Assembly: GCA_003001975.1 (NCBI GenBank) | Contig: PVUG01000015.1 | Coordinates: forward strand, 40,192 to 104,191 | Source: Martelella mediterranea | Lineage (GTDB): Bacteria > Pseudomonadota > Alphaproteobacteria > Rhizobiales > Rhizobiaceae | Reading direction: 5' to 3' | Length of the DNA stretch: 64,000 nucleotides | In this document: piece by piece, positions 51,407 through 60,812 of the stretch | How the letters are laid out: the number at the start of each line of letters is the position of its first letter | Numbering within the stretch: the stretch's first letter is position 1 | Program-made: the position numbers and the translations under genes | Notes under the pieces: model-generated | Told to the model about the DNA's origin: nothing | Databases searched by the model: none | What the model saw: the letters and a program-made list of their open reading frames with translations, nothing else

Positions 51407-51964
51407 TTACAATATCCGGTAAAGGGTGAAATCGCGCCGGATGACATGGTGCATCAGCACCGCGCCGATATGCAGCACGAACAGGACAAGCAGGATCCAG
51501 GCGGTTGCCAGATGAATGGCCGAAAGCACGGGGGCGATCTCGGGCGCCTTGCCGACCGGGCTCCAGATCGGCAGCACCCCGAACCAGGTGAACGGAAAGC
51601 CATGTGCGTTGGTGGCGAGGAAGCCGCTGACCGGCATGATGATCAGGAACACATAGAACAGCCCGTGGACGCTGGCGGCGGCAATCCGTTCGATCCGTGG
51701 TCCGTGATCATCCGGTTTGGTCGTCAACAGCCGGTTTCCGACTCTCAGAAGCATCAGCCACAACACCAGAAAGCCAAGGCTTTCGTGCACCAAGTAGAAA
51801 TCGAGCGAGACCTCGTTTTTCACGAATTTGATGACCATGCCCAACGGCCAGGTCAACAGCACCAGTGCCGCTATCAGCCAGTGCAGGACGCGCGTGGTTG
51901 CGGGATAGCGCTCGATGTTGATCGAGAGCCGTGGCAGCCCGGTCGTCTTTGCTTTTCTGTCCAA
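51407..51964 (-). CDS. Cytochrome b561-type membrane protein
   Basis: A 185-residue inner-membrane haem protein with four transmembrane helices. The helices contain the expected His ligands (VLHWLIAALVLLTWPLGMVI, VHESLGFLVLWLMLLRVGNR, HGLFYVFLIIMPVSGF, AWILLVLFVLHIGAVLMHHV). Prokaryotic b561 proteins pass electrons between quinol and periplasmic or small oxidants and often protect against superoxide. It ends 3 bp past the RibD-type reductase start on the same strand, so the reductase might be read through from it. Confidence 0.9.
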   Translation of the reverse strand: MDRKAKTTGLPRLSINIERYPATTRVLHWLIAALVLLTWPLGMVIKFVKNEVSLDFYLVHESLGFLVLWLMLLRVGNRLLTTKPDDHGPRIERIAAASVHGLFYVFLIIMPVSGFLATNAHGFPFTWFGVLPIWSPVGKAPEIAPVLSAIHLATAWILLVLFVLHIGAVLMHHVIRRDFTLYRIL

Positions 51965-52202
51965 GATCCCTCCTCACATCCACCGACGTTTAAAAAACGC
52001 CGCGCTGAAATGACCACCCACATTTCCGAATGCTGCACTGACGATAGCAATGGATTGCCATGACGTAAATCGCGCAGCGCGCCGTCACAGGTGATCGGCG
52101 CATGCCGGTTACGGTTTTTCGCGCACTATGGTCGGTTGACATTGACCTGTAGCGCCTCGTGGTTAGGCTTGCGGCAAAAGCATCATAATGCAGGAGGTCA
52201 TC

Positions 52203-53417
52203 ATGTCGAAAACTCTGATCGTGCTCATTGCAGCGTTGGTATCATCCTCTGCGCTTGCGCAGGACATGCGAACAATTTCCGGCGAGGCGACCTATCGCGA
52301 GCGTATGGCGCTGCCGGAGGGCGCTGAGCTTGCTGTTGAAGTCACAGGCTTTCAGGGCACCGAGCTGGGCAGCATGAGCCAGCCCACCGGCGGCCGCCAG
52401 GTGCCGCTTGCCTTTGAACTTTCAGTGCCGAGCGGTGTGAAGGGGGAACTGACTGCGGTCATCATGGTCGACAACGAAATCCGTTTCGCCGGTGATCCTG
52501 TTGGCATTGCTCCGGGGGCAGAAGACGTTGATATCGGCACAGTCTGGCTTTCGGGCTTTTCGCCTTCCGGTTTTCAGAGCACATGGCATTGCGGTGATCG
52601 GCAGGTGCAAATCGGCTTTCGCGACGAAATGGCCGTGATCGAGACCGATGACATGATCTTCGAACTGCCCCAGGTGGTTTCGGCCGATGGCGCACGCTTT
52701 GCCAGCGAAGACAGCGACAGCGAATTCTGGAGCAAGGGCGGCAGGGCCATGTTGCGCCTTGCCGGCGAGGAATATCCCGAATGCGTGGTGGTTGAAGACG
52801 ACAAAAGCTGGAAGGCACAGGGCAACGAGCCCGGCTGGCAGGCGATCATCGATGGCGATCGTTTCCGCCTCGACCTCAATTACGGCGACGACAGGCTTGA
52901 CCTCGGACTGCCCGCACCGGAAATTTCAGAGGGTGCCTATCATTATATGTTTGACGCTTTCGGTCTTTCCATTGCAATCGCCGACCGGCTTTGTCGCGAT
53001 GACATGAGTGGCCGGCTGTTTCCCCAGTCCGTCGCGCTGACAACGGCGTCCGGCGTCCTGAACGGCTGCGGCGGGGATACGATGTCGCTTCTTTCGGGGC
53101 CGGAATGGACCGTGTCGGACATCGGCTCCGAAGCCTTGCCGGACGAAAACGCGGTAACGCTCGAGATCGATGCGGAAGGTCGTATTTCCGGTTCCGCCGG
53201 CTGCAATCGCTATATGGGCGCGATAAAACCCGGCGGCGAAGGCGGTCTTGAAATTGGGCCTCTGGCAGCCACCGAAATGGCCTGCGATGAACCGCTCATG
53301 GCGCTGGAACGCCGTTTCTTCGACGCGATCGCCACAGTTGACGGCTTCGATATTGCCGATAACGGTCAGCTGATTCTGACATCCGGTGGTGAGGCCGTGA
53401 TCCGTGCCGCGCGCTGA
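52203..53417 (+). CDS. Secreted multi-domain protein: YbaY, MliC, COG3650 and META modules
   Basis: A 404-residue protein with a Sec signal (MSKTLIVLIAALVSSSALAQ), started at the ATG after GCAGGAGGTCATC. Modules in order: a YbaY/type III lipoprotein-like domain (about 22-110, GEATYRERMALPEGAELAVE); an MliC lysozyme-inhibitor-like domain (about 120-195, STWHCGDRQVQIGF); a COG3650-like stretch (about 205-250, GNEPGWQAIIDGDRFRL); and a C-terminal META/HslJ domain (about 300-404, EGRISGSAGCNRYMG). It is a periplasmic stress or lysozyme-defence protein by similarity. The four-part arrangement is uncommon. Confidence 0.82.
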   Translation: MSKTLIVLIAALVSSSALAQDMRTISGEATYRERMALPEGAELAVEVTGFQGTELGSMSQPTGGRQVPLAFELSVPSGVKGELTAVIMVDNEIRFAGDPVGIAPGAEDVDIGTVWLSGFSPSGFQSTWHCGDRQVQIGFRDEMAVIETDDMIFELPQVVSADGARFASEDSDSEFWSKGGRAMLRLAGEEYPECVVVEDDKSWKAQGNEPGWQAIIDGDRFRLDLNYGDDRLDLGLPAPEISEGAYHYMFDAFGLSIAIADRLCRDDMSGRLFPQSVALTTASGVLNGCGGDTMSLLSGPEWTVSDIGSEALPDENAVTLEIDAEGRISGSAGCNRYMGAIKPGGEGGLEIGPLAATEMACDEPLMALERRFFDAIATVDGFDIADNGQLILTSGGEAVIRAAR

Positions 53418-53469
53418 TGGATCGGCGAACCGGTCATGCTGTTGAAACCGAACGGCGCGGACGGTTTCC

Positions 53470-54951
53470 TCAGCGCGCTGTCGCTGCCGAGGAGCCAAGA
53501 ACGAAGGCGAGATTGGCAGCGGCGGTAAAGGCAGCCTCGCGCGCATCGCTTTCGGCAAGCCGCGCCTCCAGCAGTCCGGTCTGTGCGGTTGCCAGGGCCG
53601 AAACGGTTCCCACCCCGTTCTGATAGGCTTCAAGCGCGGAATCGTAAGTCTTGTAGGCCGCCTGCCGGAGCTTTACCGCCGAGGCATTGGCCTGCAGCGC
53701 CGTGGTCAGCGCATTCGAGGCCACCACGATTTCGCGGGCGGCGGCATCTTTCAGCTGTTCGAAATTGCGCTGGGCTGCTTCCACACGGCTTTTGGCCTGT
53801 TTCAGATTGGCATCGCGCATGCCGGCGTCATAAAGCGGAATGGTGGCGCCAACCATGATGTTGCCGTTCAGCCCGTTATTGTCGATGGTCGGCAGCCCGC
53901 CCGCTGTCACTCCGGTTTCATAGGATGACAGCGTTCCGAACACGCCGATCTTTGGCATGAAATCGGACTGCGCCTTTTTCACGCCCGCGCGGCTGGCCTC
54001 AAGCGTGGCATAGCCGGCGAGAATGTCGGGCCGTTTCGAAAGGGCAATCTCGATCATGGTCTCGACCGGTGCACGCGCGGCCGCCGGCAGACCGCGACCG
54101 GCGGTATCCCGGATCTTCAGCTTCGACATCGGCGAGATGCCGAGCGCGCCGAGAAGCGCCTGATAGGTATCCTGTTCGGTGCCTCTGGCCTGCACGAGGC
54201 CGAGTTCGGCTTGTGCGACAATCTGTTCGGCCTGGGCCTGATCTACCGATGTTGCAAGCCCGCTGTTGCGCCGTGCCCTGACCGCATCCAGCACCGTGCG
54301 GCTGTTGGAAAGCGCCTGGCTTGCCGCGCGGGTATGGGCGCGGGCGGCGTTATAGTCATGATAGGCGCCGGTCACGGCAAAGACCAGCTTCTGGTGCATG
54401 GCGTTGAACTGATAGTTGGAGGCCAGCGAGGCCTGTTTGGCCGCCTCCACGACAGCGCTGCGGCCGCCGAAATCAAGCGCCAGCCATTGCAGCGCCATGA
54501 ATGGCACCACGCCCTGAATATTGCTGTCGAAATAAGCGCTGCCGCCGATCGGAACCGGAAGTTCGGCGGAATTGTCGTTGGTGCCGGCAATGACATTGGC
54601 GGTGATCACCGGCAGATAGGTGGCCTCCGCCATGCCGACGGCAAGGGCGGCCTGACGGGCCTGTTCCCAGGCCGCTCGCGTGCCGGGATTGGTGCGCTGG
54701 GCAAGGTCGATCAGTTCCGGCAGCGCGTAGATCTTCTGTGTATCGACGACCGGCGGCGACAGCGCCAGCTCCCTGCCGCCTTGCGCGGTGGTCTTCAGAT
54801 CGTCCGCATTGGTGTTTTCCGCCGCCGGCTGCCAGGGCCGTTCGGGAGAGGGCGGGGCCAGCGACAGGGAATCGGCCGCGCAACCGCCAAGCGCGGCGAG
54901 GGCGACTGCCGCGATGATGCCGGCCATTCTGGAAAGACGGATTGGCTTCAT
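53470..54951 (-). CDS. mdtP: MdtP-like outer-membrane efflux lipoprotein (TolC/NodT family)
   Basis: A 493-residue outer-membrane factor. The N-terminus is a lipoprotein signal (MAGIIAAVALAALGGCAADS) with the lipobox Cys at about residue 24. Two repeated coiled-coil TolC halves follow (YALPELIDLAQRTNPGTRAA and FEQLKDAAAREIVVASNALT regions). It forms the outer-membrane exit duct for the MdtN/MdtO pump encoded upstream. The start is the ATG at 54951, which overlaps the mdtO-like stop by 4 bp; a longer frame runs into the neighbour and is rejected. Confidence 0.9.
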   Translation of the reverse strand: MKPIRLSRMAGIIAAVALAALGGCAADSLSLAPPSPERPWQPAAENTNADDLKTTAQGGRELALSPPVVDTQKIYALPELIDLAQRTNPGTRAAWEQARQAALAVGMAEATYLPVITANVIAGTNDNSAELPVPIGGSAYFDSNIQGVVPFMALQWLALDFGGRSAVVEAAKQASLASNYQFNAMHQKLVFAVTGAYHDYNAARAHTRAASQALSNSRTVLDAVRARRNSGLATSVDQAQAEQIVAQAELGLVQARGTEQDTYQALLGALGISPMSKLKIRDTAGRGLPAAARAPVETMIEIALSKRPDILAGYATLEASRAGVKKAQSDFMPKIGVFGTLSSYETGVTAGGLPTIDNNGLNGNIMVGATIPLYDAGMRDANLKQAKSRVEAAQRNFEQLKDAAAREIVVASNALTTALQANASAVKLRQAAYKTYDSALEAYQNGVGTVSALATAQTGLLEARLAESDAREAAFTAAANLAFVLGSSAATAR

Positions 54952-56774
54952 CTCGTTTCTCCCGGTTGGGCGGTGCTGGAAAAATCTGCCGGCTCGCCGG
55001 AGCTTGCAACCGGGGCCGGCTGCAGATCCGCAACGGGCGGCGGGTCGCGCCGGAACAAAAGCGCCAGCGACAGACCGTTGAGCGTGCTGGCCGTACCGGC
55101 ATAGTTTTCGCGATCCTGACGGGAGGGCCGCATGTGGCGCGGTTCGTAGGGCGCCATTTCCACGGCATTGCGGATCACGCCGAGATCGGTCTGGACCGAA
55201 GCAACAAGTGCGGTCGACGCGCGGCGGGTGGCAAAATCGAGACCGGCGAGCTGTTTCAGCTTGTCGGCGGCCATCGCGGTGCGCTTCTTCACCTCGGCGG
55301 CAACGCTCACCGGCCAGATATTGGTGAAGATCACATAGACCACGGCATTGCCGAAGAGAATGCCGATGATGCGGTCGCTGGCGGCACTCAGGCTGGTGCC
55401 CGGCCCGAAACCCTGCAACACCGTCAGGAGGAAGGCGAGCGCGATCTGTACACCGCCATAGGAAATCCGCTCGCTGCCGGTCGAAACCCATGCCGCCAGT
55501 GAGACGACGGCAAAGATCAGCACGGCAAGCCCGCCGACGGATTCAAGCTGCGGAATAACGAACAGGATTGCGACAAGCCCGAAAAACGCGCCGATCAGAC
55601 AGCCGGTGATGCGCAGCACCAGCTTGTGCACCGTATCGCCTGTGGTGCCGAGCGCGGCGACATAGCAGGTGATCATCGCGGTATGAATGCCCTGCCAGTC
55701 GATGGCGGTATAGATGAAAAAGCAGGTGACGGCGGCAAGCGTGGTCTTCAGCGCGAATTGCAGATGAACGGGATTGGAAAAAATGTCCGGCGAGACGGCC
55801 GGATCGTTCACCGCCGCGCCCTTGTCCAGGGGCGCCATATGGCTGAGGTCATCCAGTGTGCGGGCGATATCGTCAAACAGGTGATCGCCCTCGAACGCGT
55901 CTGCATTAAAAGCCGGAAGGTCTTTTCTCGCAAGAACAGCCTCGGCCATGCTGCGGCAGACGCCGGCAAGTTCGAAGCGGGTTTCGCCATCGGCCTCGTC
56001 CGGCAGCGCCGAAACCGCAAGCAGCAGGTGGTAGCTGTGGGCCTGTCCGCGTTCCAGAAATTCATAGGCCTTGCCGTAAACAAGGTGCAGAAGCTTTGTC
56101 AGCATCAGCCTCTTGTCGGATTCGGCCATGCCCTCGCCGAGCGCGTCCGTGAAGGCGAGGTCATCGGCGGCCTCGGGCCGTTCCAGACGCTGGGCGGCAA
56201 GTTCCAGCCGTTCGGCAATGGTCTGGCGCAGAAGCTTTTGCGGGGGAATGCCGAACAGGAGATTGTAGACGGCCATCACCGCCATCGGCACGAACACCAT
56301 CGCCCAGGCATAGAGCACGGCACGGGTGGCGATTTCGCCAAGGGGAATGTTGCCGAGCAGGGTCAGAACGAAGGAAATCACCAGCGCGACAATGCCCGCC
56401 TGCTCGCCCGCCTTGGTGGCGGAATCCAGATAGAGGAAGATGAAGGAGGCCAGAATGATAGCCGCGATCTGCGCGGGCGGATGATCGATGGTCAGGTTGA
56501 TGATGCCGATCAAGAGCACGACCACGATGCTGACAGCGCCGATAATGCCGACGCCGGTGACGACATTTTCCGCTGCATTGGCCCGCATCAGAAAGATCAC
56601 CAGATAGCAGCCGATGGCGGCTTCGGGAAAATGGTACATCATCGAGATGACGGTCGAGATTGCGCAGATGGCGCCGATGGACAGCGCCAGACGCAGACGT
56701 CCGGGAAAGGGCCGGAGATCATCGATCAACCGGCGCGACTTCCGCTGCAGCATGCTTTCAGCAGTCATCGCCAT
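54948..56774 (-). CDS. mdtO: MdtO-like FUSC-family inner-membrane exporter subunit
   Basis: A 608-residue FUSC/aromatic-acid-exporter-type protein. It has two similar halves, each with about six transmembrane segments followed by a cytoplasmic helical part (LRLALSIGAICAISTVISMM near the N-terminus; LQFALKTTLAAVTCFFIYTA near residue 345). It is the middle gene of a ytcA-mdtN-mdtO-mdtP series in the same order as E. coli. That system exports sulfonamides, acriflavine and similar compounds. It overlaps mdtN by 17 bp; Met3 (56768) is an alternative start. Confidence 0.88.
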   Translation of the reverse strand: MAMTAESMLQRKSRRLIDDLRPFPGRLRLALSIGAICAISTVISMMYHFPEAAIGCYLVIFLMRANAAENVVTGVGIIGAVSIVVVLLIGIINLTIDHPPAQIAAIILASFIFLYLDSATKAGEQAGIVALVISFVLTLLGNIPLGEIATRAVLYAWAMVFVPMAVMAVYNLLFGIPPQKLLRQTIAERLELAAQRLERPEAADDLAFTDALGEGMAESDKRLMLTKLLHLVYGKAYEFLERGQAHSYHLLLAVSALPDEADGETRFELAGVCRSMAEAVLARKDLPAFNADAFEGDHLFDDIARTLDDLSHMAPLDKGAAVNDPAVSPDIFSNPVHLQFALKTTLAAVTCFFIYTAIDWQGIHTAMITCYVAALGTTGDTVHKLVLRITGCLIGAFFGLVAILFVIPQLESVGGLAVLIFAVVSLAAWVSTGSERISYGGVQIALAFLLTVLQGFGPGTSLSAASDRIIGILFGNAVVYVIFTNIWPVSVAAEVKKRTAMAADKLKQLAGLDFATRRASTALVASVQTDLGVIRNAVEMAPYEPRHMRPSRQDRENYAGTASTLNGLSLALLFRRDPPPVADLQPAPVASSGEPADFSSTAQPGETR

Positions 56775-57792
56775 GGCGGACCACTGTCGAGGCGGATGCG
56801 CCGATGCGCATCAGGTTTTCCGGCGGGTCGATAAGCTCGATGCGCACCGGGAAGCGCTGCGCGATCTGCACCCAGTCGAGTTCCTTCGGCACATAGGGAA
56901 GGGCGCTCGGCACCTGGATCAGGCTTTCGGTTGCAACGCCCCATCCGATGCCCTGAACGCGGCCCTTGATCTCCACCGAGCGGTCGGCCATCACATAAAC
57001 GGTGGCACAGGTCCCCGCCGGCAGGTCCTTCAGTTCCGCCTCGCGGTAAAGCGCGGTTGCAAACCATTGTCCGGTATTGACGAGCGTGAACAGCGGCGCG
57101 CCCGAAACCACGAACTGGCCGCTTGAGAATTTCAGCCCGACCACGCGGCCATCATGCGGCGAATAGATTTTCGTATTGGCAAGATTGTATTTGGCAAGGT
57201 CGAGCGCGGCACGGCGCGCTTCGATCACGGCAAGGGTTTCCTCGGGCGTGGAAATCAGCGCGTCTGCGGCCTTGGATTGCTGAAGCGCCTGTTCGAGCGA
57301 GACCTCGGCATCGCGTTTGGCGGTGCGGGCGTCCTGCACCTGCTGGTCGGTGACGTAGCCCTTGGGTTGCAGCGGCAGCAGGCGTTCCAGCGTCTCGTCG
57401 GCCAGTTCCAGATTGGCGCGTGCGCGCTCGATCTGCTGTGCGGCGATCTGGGCGTTGGCCGTTTCGGCGGCAATGTTTCTGTTCTGGGATTCGTAGAGTG
57501 CTTCCGCCGCCTTCAGATCGGCCTCGGCCTGGGCCACCAGGAGGCGGTAGGATTCATCTTCCAGCGAGAACAGCAGATCGCCTTTGCTGACCTCGTCGTT
57601 TTCAGCAACGTAAATCTCGGCGATCCGGCCGGGAACGGTGGACGAAATCTGCGTAATCGGCGCCGTCAGCGTTGCGTCCTGCGACAGAATATTCGCCTTC
57701 ATCCGCGTCATGTGGGTCCAGCCCAGATAGACGGTTGCGCCGATGACGATGATCGGGATGAGGGCGACAAGCTTTGCCTTGGTGCTCAACAT
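56758..57792 (-). CDS. mdtN: MdtN-like membrane fusion protein (HlyD/EmrA type)
   Basis: A 344-residue periplasmic adaptor. An N-terminal transmembrane anchor (LVALIPIIVIGATVYLGW) is followed by the lipoyl half-motif VPGRIAEIYVAENDEVSKGD, an extended coiled-coil (about 75-165), the second half IYSPHDGRVVGLKFSSGQFV and a beta-barrel domain. It links the FUSC protein to the outer-membrane factor. It follows the small ytcA-like gene by 3 bp. Confidence 0.92.
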   Translation of the reverse strand: MLSTKAKLVALIPIIVIGATVYLGWTHMTRMKANILSQDATLTAPITQISSTVPGRIAEIYVAENDEVSKGDLLFSLEDESYRLLVAQAEADLKAAEALYESQNRNIAAETANAQIAAQQIERARANLELADETLERLLPLQPKGYVTDQQVQDARTAKRDAEVSLEQALQQSKAADALISTPEETLAVIEARRAALDLAKYNLANTKIYSPHDGRVVGLKFSSGQFVVSGAPLFTLVNTGQWFATALYREAELKDLPAGTCATVYVMADRSVEIKGRVQGIGWGVATESLIQVPSALPYVPKELDWVQIAQRFPVRIELIDPPENLMRIGASASTVVRHGDDC

Positions 57793-57795
57793 GGT

Positions 57796-58080
57796 TTACC
57801 GCCCGAACAGCAGGATTGACGACAGCAGGCCGATGGCGATTGCCAGAAACAGATAGACGATCACGCGCAGCGGCATCACGGCGTCAATGCCGGCCTTGAT
57901 GAACAGGAGCCTGATGATGACGGCGCCGAAAACGCCAATCAGCGAACAGGCTATCCATGAGGGGAAATAGGCCCCGAAGAAGGGAATGACCGGGCCGCGC
58001 TCCGCGCTGCTGCAAGCTGAAAGCAGCAACAAACCCGCCGGAAAAAGCCCCCTTTTACGCAATACACGCACGCCCCGCAC
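57796..58080 (-). CDS. ytcA: YtcA-like small lipoprotein/DUF1656-type membrane protein
   Basis: A 94-residue protein from a GTG start at 58080. A lipoprotein-type signal (LFPAGLLLLSACSS) is followed by PVIPFFGAYFPSWIACSLIG, which closely parallels E. coli YtcA (GAYYPSWFFC), and a second hydrophobic segment VIVYLFLAIAIGLLSSILLF. YtcA lies directly upstream of mdtNOP in E. coli, and the same order is seen here, 3 bp before mdtN. Its role in the pump is not defined. The start is uncertain; nearby GTG and TTG codons are alternatives. Confidence 0.82.
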   Translation of the reverse strand: MRGVRVLRKRGLFPAGLLLLSACSSAERGPVIPFFGAYFPSWIACSLIGVFGAVIIRLLFIKAGIDAVMPLRVIVYLFLAIAIGLLSSILLFGR

Positions 58081-58191
58081 CTGACCCTTTTATTGTTTCC
58101 ATTCCCGCTTCCCCTGAAGCGTTCACAGTGTTCCCCACCGTGGCCCCGAGTGTCAACCAGACCTGACAATCAGGCTTAACATGCCGCCGGA

Positions 58192-59016
58192 TCAAAACCG
58201 GAAGGTGAGGCCCACGGTCGGTCCCTGCATGTCGATGTCGAACAACTTGCCGTCGTCGTCATAGTCGACGGACATGTATTTGTAACCAAGCGAGAGAGCC
58301 GTCGAGCGCGAAAGATCGTATCTGACCACGCCCATGGCCTGCCATGTGATATCCGAACCGATGGAAAAGCCGGCGACATCGGCCTCGCCGACAAAGCTGA
58401 AGCCCTTTCCGAAATCATATTCCATGCGCGCGCCGAAGGCCGGGTCGACCCAACCGAAATCACGTTTGGCCCGATAGGTATTGGGTGTGCCGGGAATACT
58501 GGCCGAAACATCGGCCCACGCCTTGACAACGCGGACACCGGCCAGCGCGTCGAGCGCGAACCTGTCCGTATCCGCAAGCCTGTAGGCGCCGAACAGCGCG
58601 GCATTGAACAGCCGGGCGTCAAGATCGACATTGACCCCCGGAACCGGACCGAAACCGGGAAGCGTCACCGGGCCGGTGGCCTGTTCGTTCTGGCTGTCGA
58701 TATACATCACGTCCGCATAAACCCCGAACCTGCCGTCGGTTGCGAGAAAATTGACGAAACCGGCAAGCTTCAGATTGTCCAGTATCTCCGAAAAACTGCG
58801 GTCGACGCGCACGGTCGGAGCGCTGCCGAAGGGGGAAGCCCTTCCGGAAAGCCCCGCGCCCCAGACATAGGGCGTAACCTCGAAGGTCCAGTTGTCACCC
58901 GTCACCGGCGCCGGTTGAGGTGCAGGCGTTGACACCGGGTCTGCGGCGAGCGCGGTTTGAGAAAGGGCCGCTGCCACCGCGCCTGCAGCCAGAAATTTGA
59001 AAGCATATGCGTGCAT
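58192..59016 (-). CDS. Outer-membrane beta-barrel protein
   Basis: A 274-residue protein with a Sec signal (FKFLAAGAVAAALSQTALAA), started at the ATG at 59016 after CATAGGAGACGAT. The mature protein has a short Pro-rich linker and then alternating strands with Tyr/Trp/Phe at their ends (WTFEVTPYVWGAGLSGRASP, GRFGVYADVMYIDSQNE), finishing in GPTVGLTFRF. The terminal Phe is the usual BAM-recognition residue. It is probably an OmpA/OprF-like small porin or adhesin-type barrel of unknown function, next to an amidohydrolase gene (8 bp gap). Confidence 0.82.
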   Translation of the reverse strand: MHAYAFKFLAAGAVAAALSQTALAADPVSTPAPQPAPVTGDNWTFEVTPYVWGAGLSGRASPFGSAPTVRVDRSFSEILDNLKLAGFVNFLATDGRFGVYADVMYIDSQNEQATGPVTLPGFGPVPGVNVDLDARLFNAALFGAYRLADTDRFALDALAGVRVVKAWADVSASIPGTPNTYRAKRDFGWVDPAFGARMEYDFGKGFSFVGEADVAGFSIGSDITWQAMGVVRYDLSRSTALSLGYKYMSVDYDDDGKLFDIDMQGPTVGLTFRF

Positions 59017-59024
59017 ATCGTCTC

Positions 59025-60518
59025 CTATGCCAGCATGTTCTTGAAGAAACGGCCATCCTTCATGATGGCGGTCATGTTGTCCGGATCGGCAATCAGCGAA
59101 ATGTCGTCCAGCGGATTGCCGTCGATCAGCAGCATGTCTGCGTAGCTGCCTACCTCGATCACCCCGAGGCGTCCGCGATAGGGATTGCGTTCGCCGGAAA
59201 GCTGCAGCAGTTCGCCGGTGCGGCTGGTGGCCATTTTCAGCACATCGGCGGGCGAGAACCAGTCGGCAAGCTTGGCAAGCTGTCGGCCCTGCGAACTTGT
59301 CCGGGTCGGATTGAACAGGATATCCGTGCCCCAGACCATGCGTTCGATGCCGAACCGGTTCGCCCATTCGAAACAGCGCACCGTGCCCTCGGCGATATTG
59401 CGCTGGTCCTGGCGCTGCTGCTCGCTGCCTTGTGGGTTGGAATCGGCATCGGCCAGGAAGGGCTGGATGCTCCACCACGTACCGGTGTCGACGATCATGC
59501 GCACCGTGTCCTCGTCGGCCAGCTGGCCGTGTTCGATACAGGCTACACCGTTTTCGATCGACCGTTTGATGCCTGCCGCCGTATAGACATGGGCGCAGAC
59601 ATAGGTGCCCCAGTCCGTTGCCGCCTGCACCGCGGCGCGGATTTCTTCCGGGGTGAACTGAAGGCTCGGGATCGGGTCATATTGCGATGACACGCCGCCG
59701 CCGGTCATGATCTTGATCTGGCTTGCGCCCAGCATCAGCTGCTCGCGCACGCGGTTCAGCACCTGCGGCACGCCGTTGGCAATCGAGGATATCCCGGCTT
59801 CCTCGGCATGGCTGAGATTGGTGTTGTCGGAGGCGGGGATTTCATAGGGAAAGCGGAAATCGCCGTGGCCGGAGGTCTGGGTGATCATCGCGCCGGCCGG
59901 ATAGATCCGCGGGCCGATGGCCTTGCCGCCGTCGATCGCGCGTTTGAGCGCGTAGGACGGGCCGCCGACATCGCGCACCGTGGTAAAGCCCCGCATCAGC
60001 GTCTTTTCGGATTCCGCGGCGGCCACGAGGTGAACATAGGGCACCTGAGCGGTCATCGCCGTCTGCATCGGGATGGCACAGAGCAGCGAATGCCAGTGGG
60101 CGTCGATCAGGCCGGGCATCAGCACGCGGTTGCCGCAGTCAACGACATCGGCATCGGCCACCTCTTCGGCAACGGGAGGCAGCGCTTCGATCCGGCCGTC
60201 GCGCACCAGCACGTTTCGGCCCTCCGTCAGGGTGTCGGATATTCCGTCGAAGATGCGGACATTGGTCAGCAGGGTGGCGCGGTCATTGGCTTCGGCAAGG
60301 GAGGGTACGGATGCAAGCGCACCTGCCGCTATGGTTCCGGCCACGCCCTTGAGCACCGAACGCCGGCTGAAACCATCCATCAGCCGCTGATTGAGACGGG
60401 CGAATTCCGGTGTGTGGCACGGGCAACCCGCCCCGTGAATGAGGTGCTGATATTTTGACCCTGCGCGCACCATCCCCTCCTGCTGTCGTTGATAAGACAG
60501 GTAAATCTTAAAGGCCAT
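59025..60518 (-). CDS. Metal-dependent amidohydrolase, Tat-exported
   Basis: A 497-residue imidazolonepropionase-like amidohydrolase. A Tat signal lies at about 52-75 (SRRSVLKGVAGTIAAGALAS). The metal motif HWH occurs in GLIDAHWHSL, further ligands are in CAHVYTAAGIKRSIENG and EHGQ, and the catalytic Asp is in VWGTDILFN. Such enzymes cleave dipeptides or N-acyl amino acids in the periplasm. An ATG at 60473 with AGGAGGGG close upstream would remove 15 residues and is a good alternative start. It is followed by the beta-barrel gene at 8 bp. Confidence 0.85.
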   Translation of the reverse strand: MAFKIYLSYQRQQEGMVRAGSKYQHLIHGAGCPCHTPEFARLNQRLMDGFSRRSVLKGVAGTIAAGALASVPSLAEANDRATLLTNVRIFDGISDTLTEGRNVLVRDGRIEALPPVAEEVADADVVDCGNRVLMPGLIDAHWHSLLCAIPMQTAMTAQVPYVHLVAAAESEKTLMRGFTTVRDVGGPSYALKRAIDGGKAIGPRIYPAGAMITQTSGHGDFRFPYEIPASDNTNLSHAEEAGISSIANGVPQVLNRVREQLMLGASQIKIMTGGGVSSQYDPIPSLQFTPEEIRAAVQAATDWGTYVCAHVYTAAGIKRSIENGVACIEHGQLADEDTVRMIVDTGTWWSIQPFLADADSNPQGSEQQRQDQRNIAEGTVRCFEWANRFGIERMVWGTDILFNPTRTSSQGRQLAKLADWFSPADVLKMATSRTGELLQLSGERNPYRGRLGVIEVGSYADMLLIDGNPLDDISLIADPDNMTAIMKDGRFFKNMLA

Positions 60519-60600
60519 GACCTTATTTGCAAGGAATGGTTACGCCCGGTCCCGGTCTTTTGTCAGGTCGCGGCAAGAAAGCCGATTATATTGTCCGCCC

Positions 60601-60806
60601 AGTTTGTTGACAAAGCCGCCCCTCGCTCCGGGTCATTCTCGGGCTTGACCCGAGGATCCACGGCCACACGATGTACGCTTTCCTGAACCCCTTTCTTATC
60701 AAAGGGATGGCTGAAATGGATGCTCGGATCACGTCCGAGCATGACACCCGTGGGGACGGCTGGCGGAGGCAACAACGTGCACGCATTTTGGTTTGTCAGC
60801 AGTCTG
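60601..60806. repeat. Composite palindromic intergenic element, copy 3
   Basis: This takes up most of the 294-bp gap 60519-60812. The left end is AGTTTGTTGACAAAGCCGCC (60601-60620). The core at 60632-60745 has the paired hairpins CTCGGG/CCCGAG and ATGCTCGGA/TCCGAGCAT. The right end is TTTGTCAGCAGTCTG (60792-60806), the exact reverse complement of CAGACTGCTGACAAA in copy 1 and at 63653. The right end lies 6 bp after the stop codon of the minus-strand hydrolase gene. No gene is seen within it. Confidence 0.78.
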
Positions 60807-60812
60807 AGCCGC

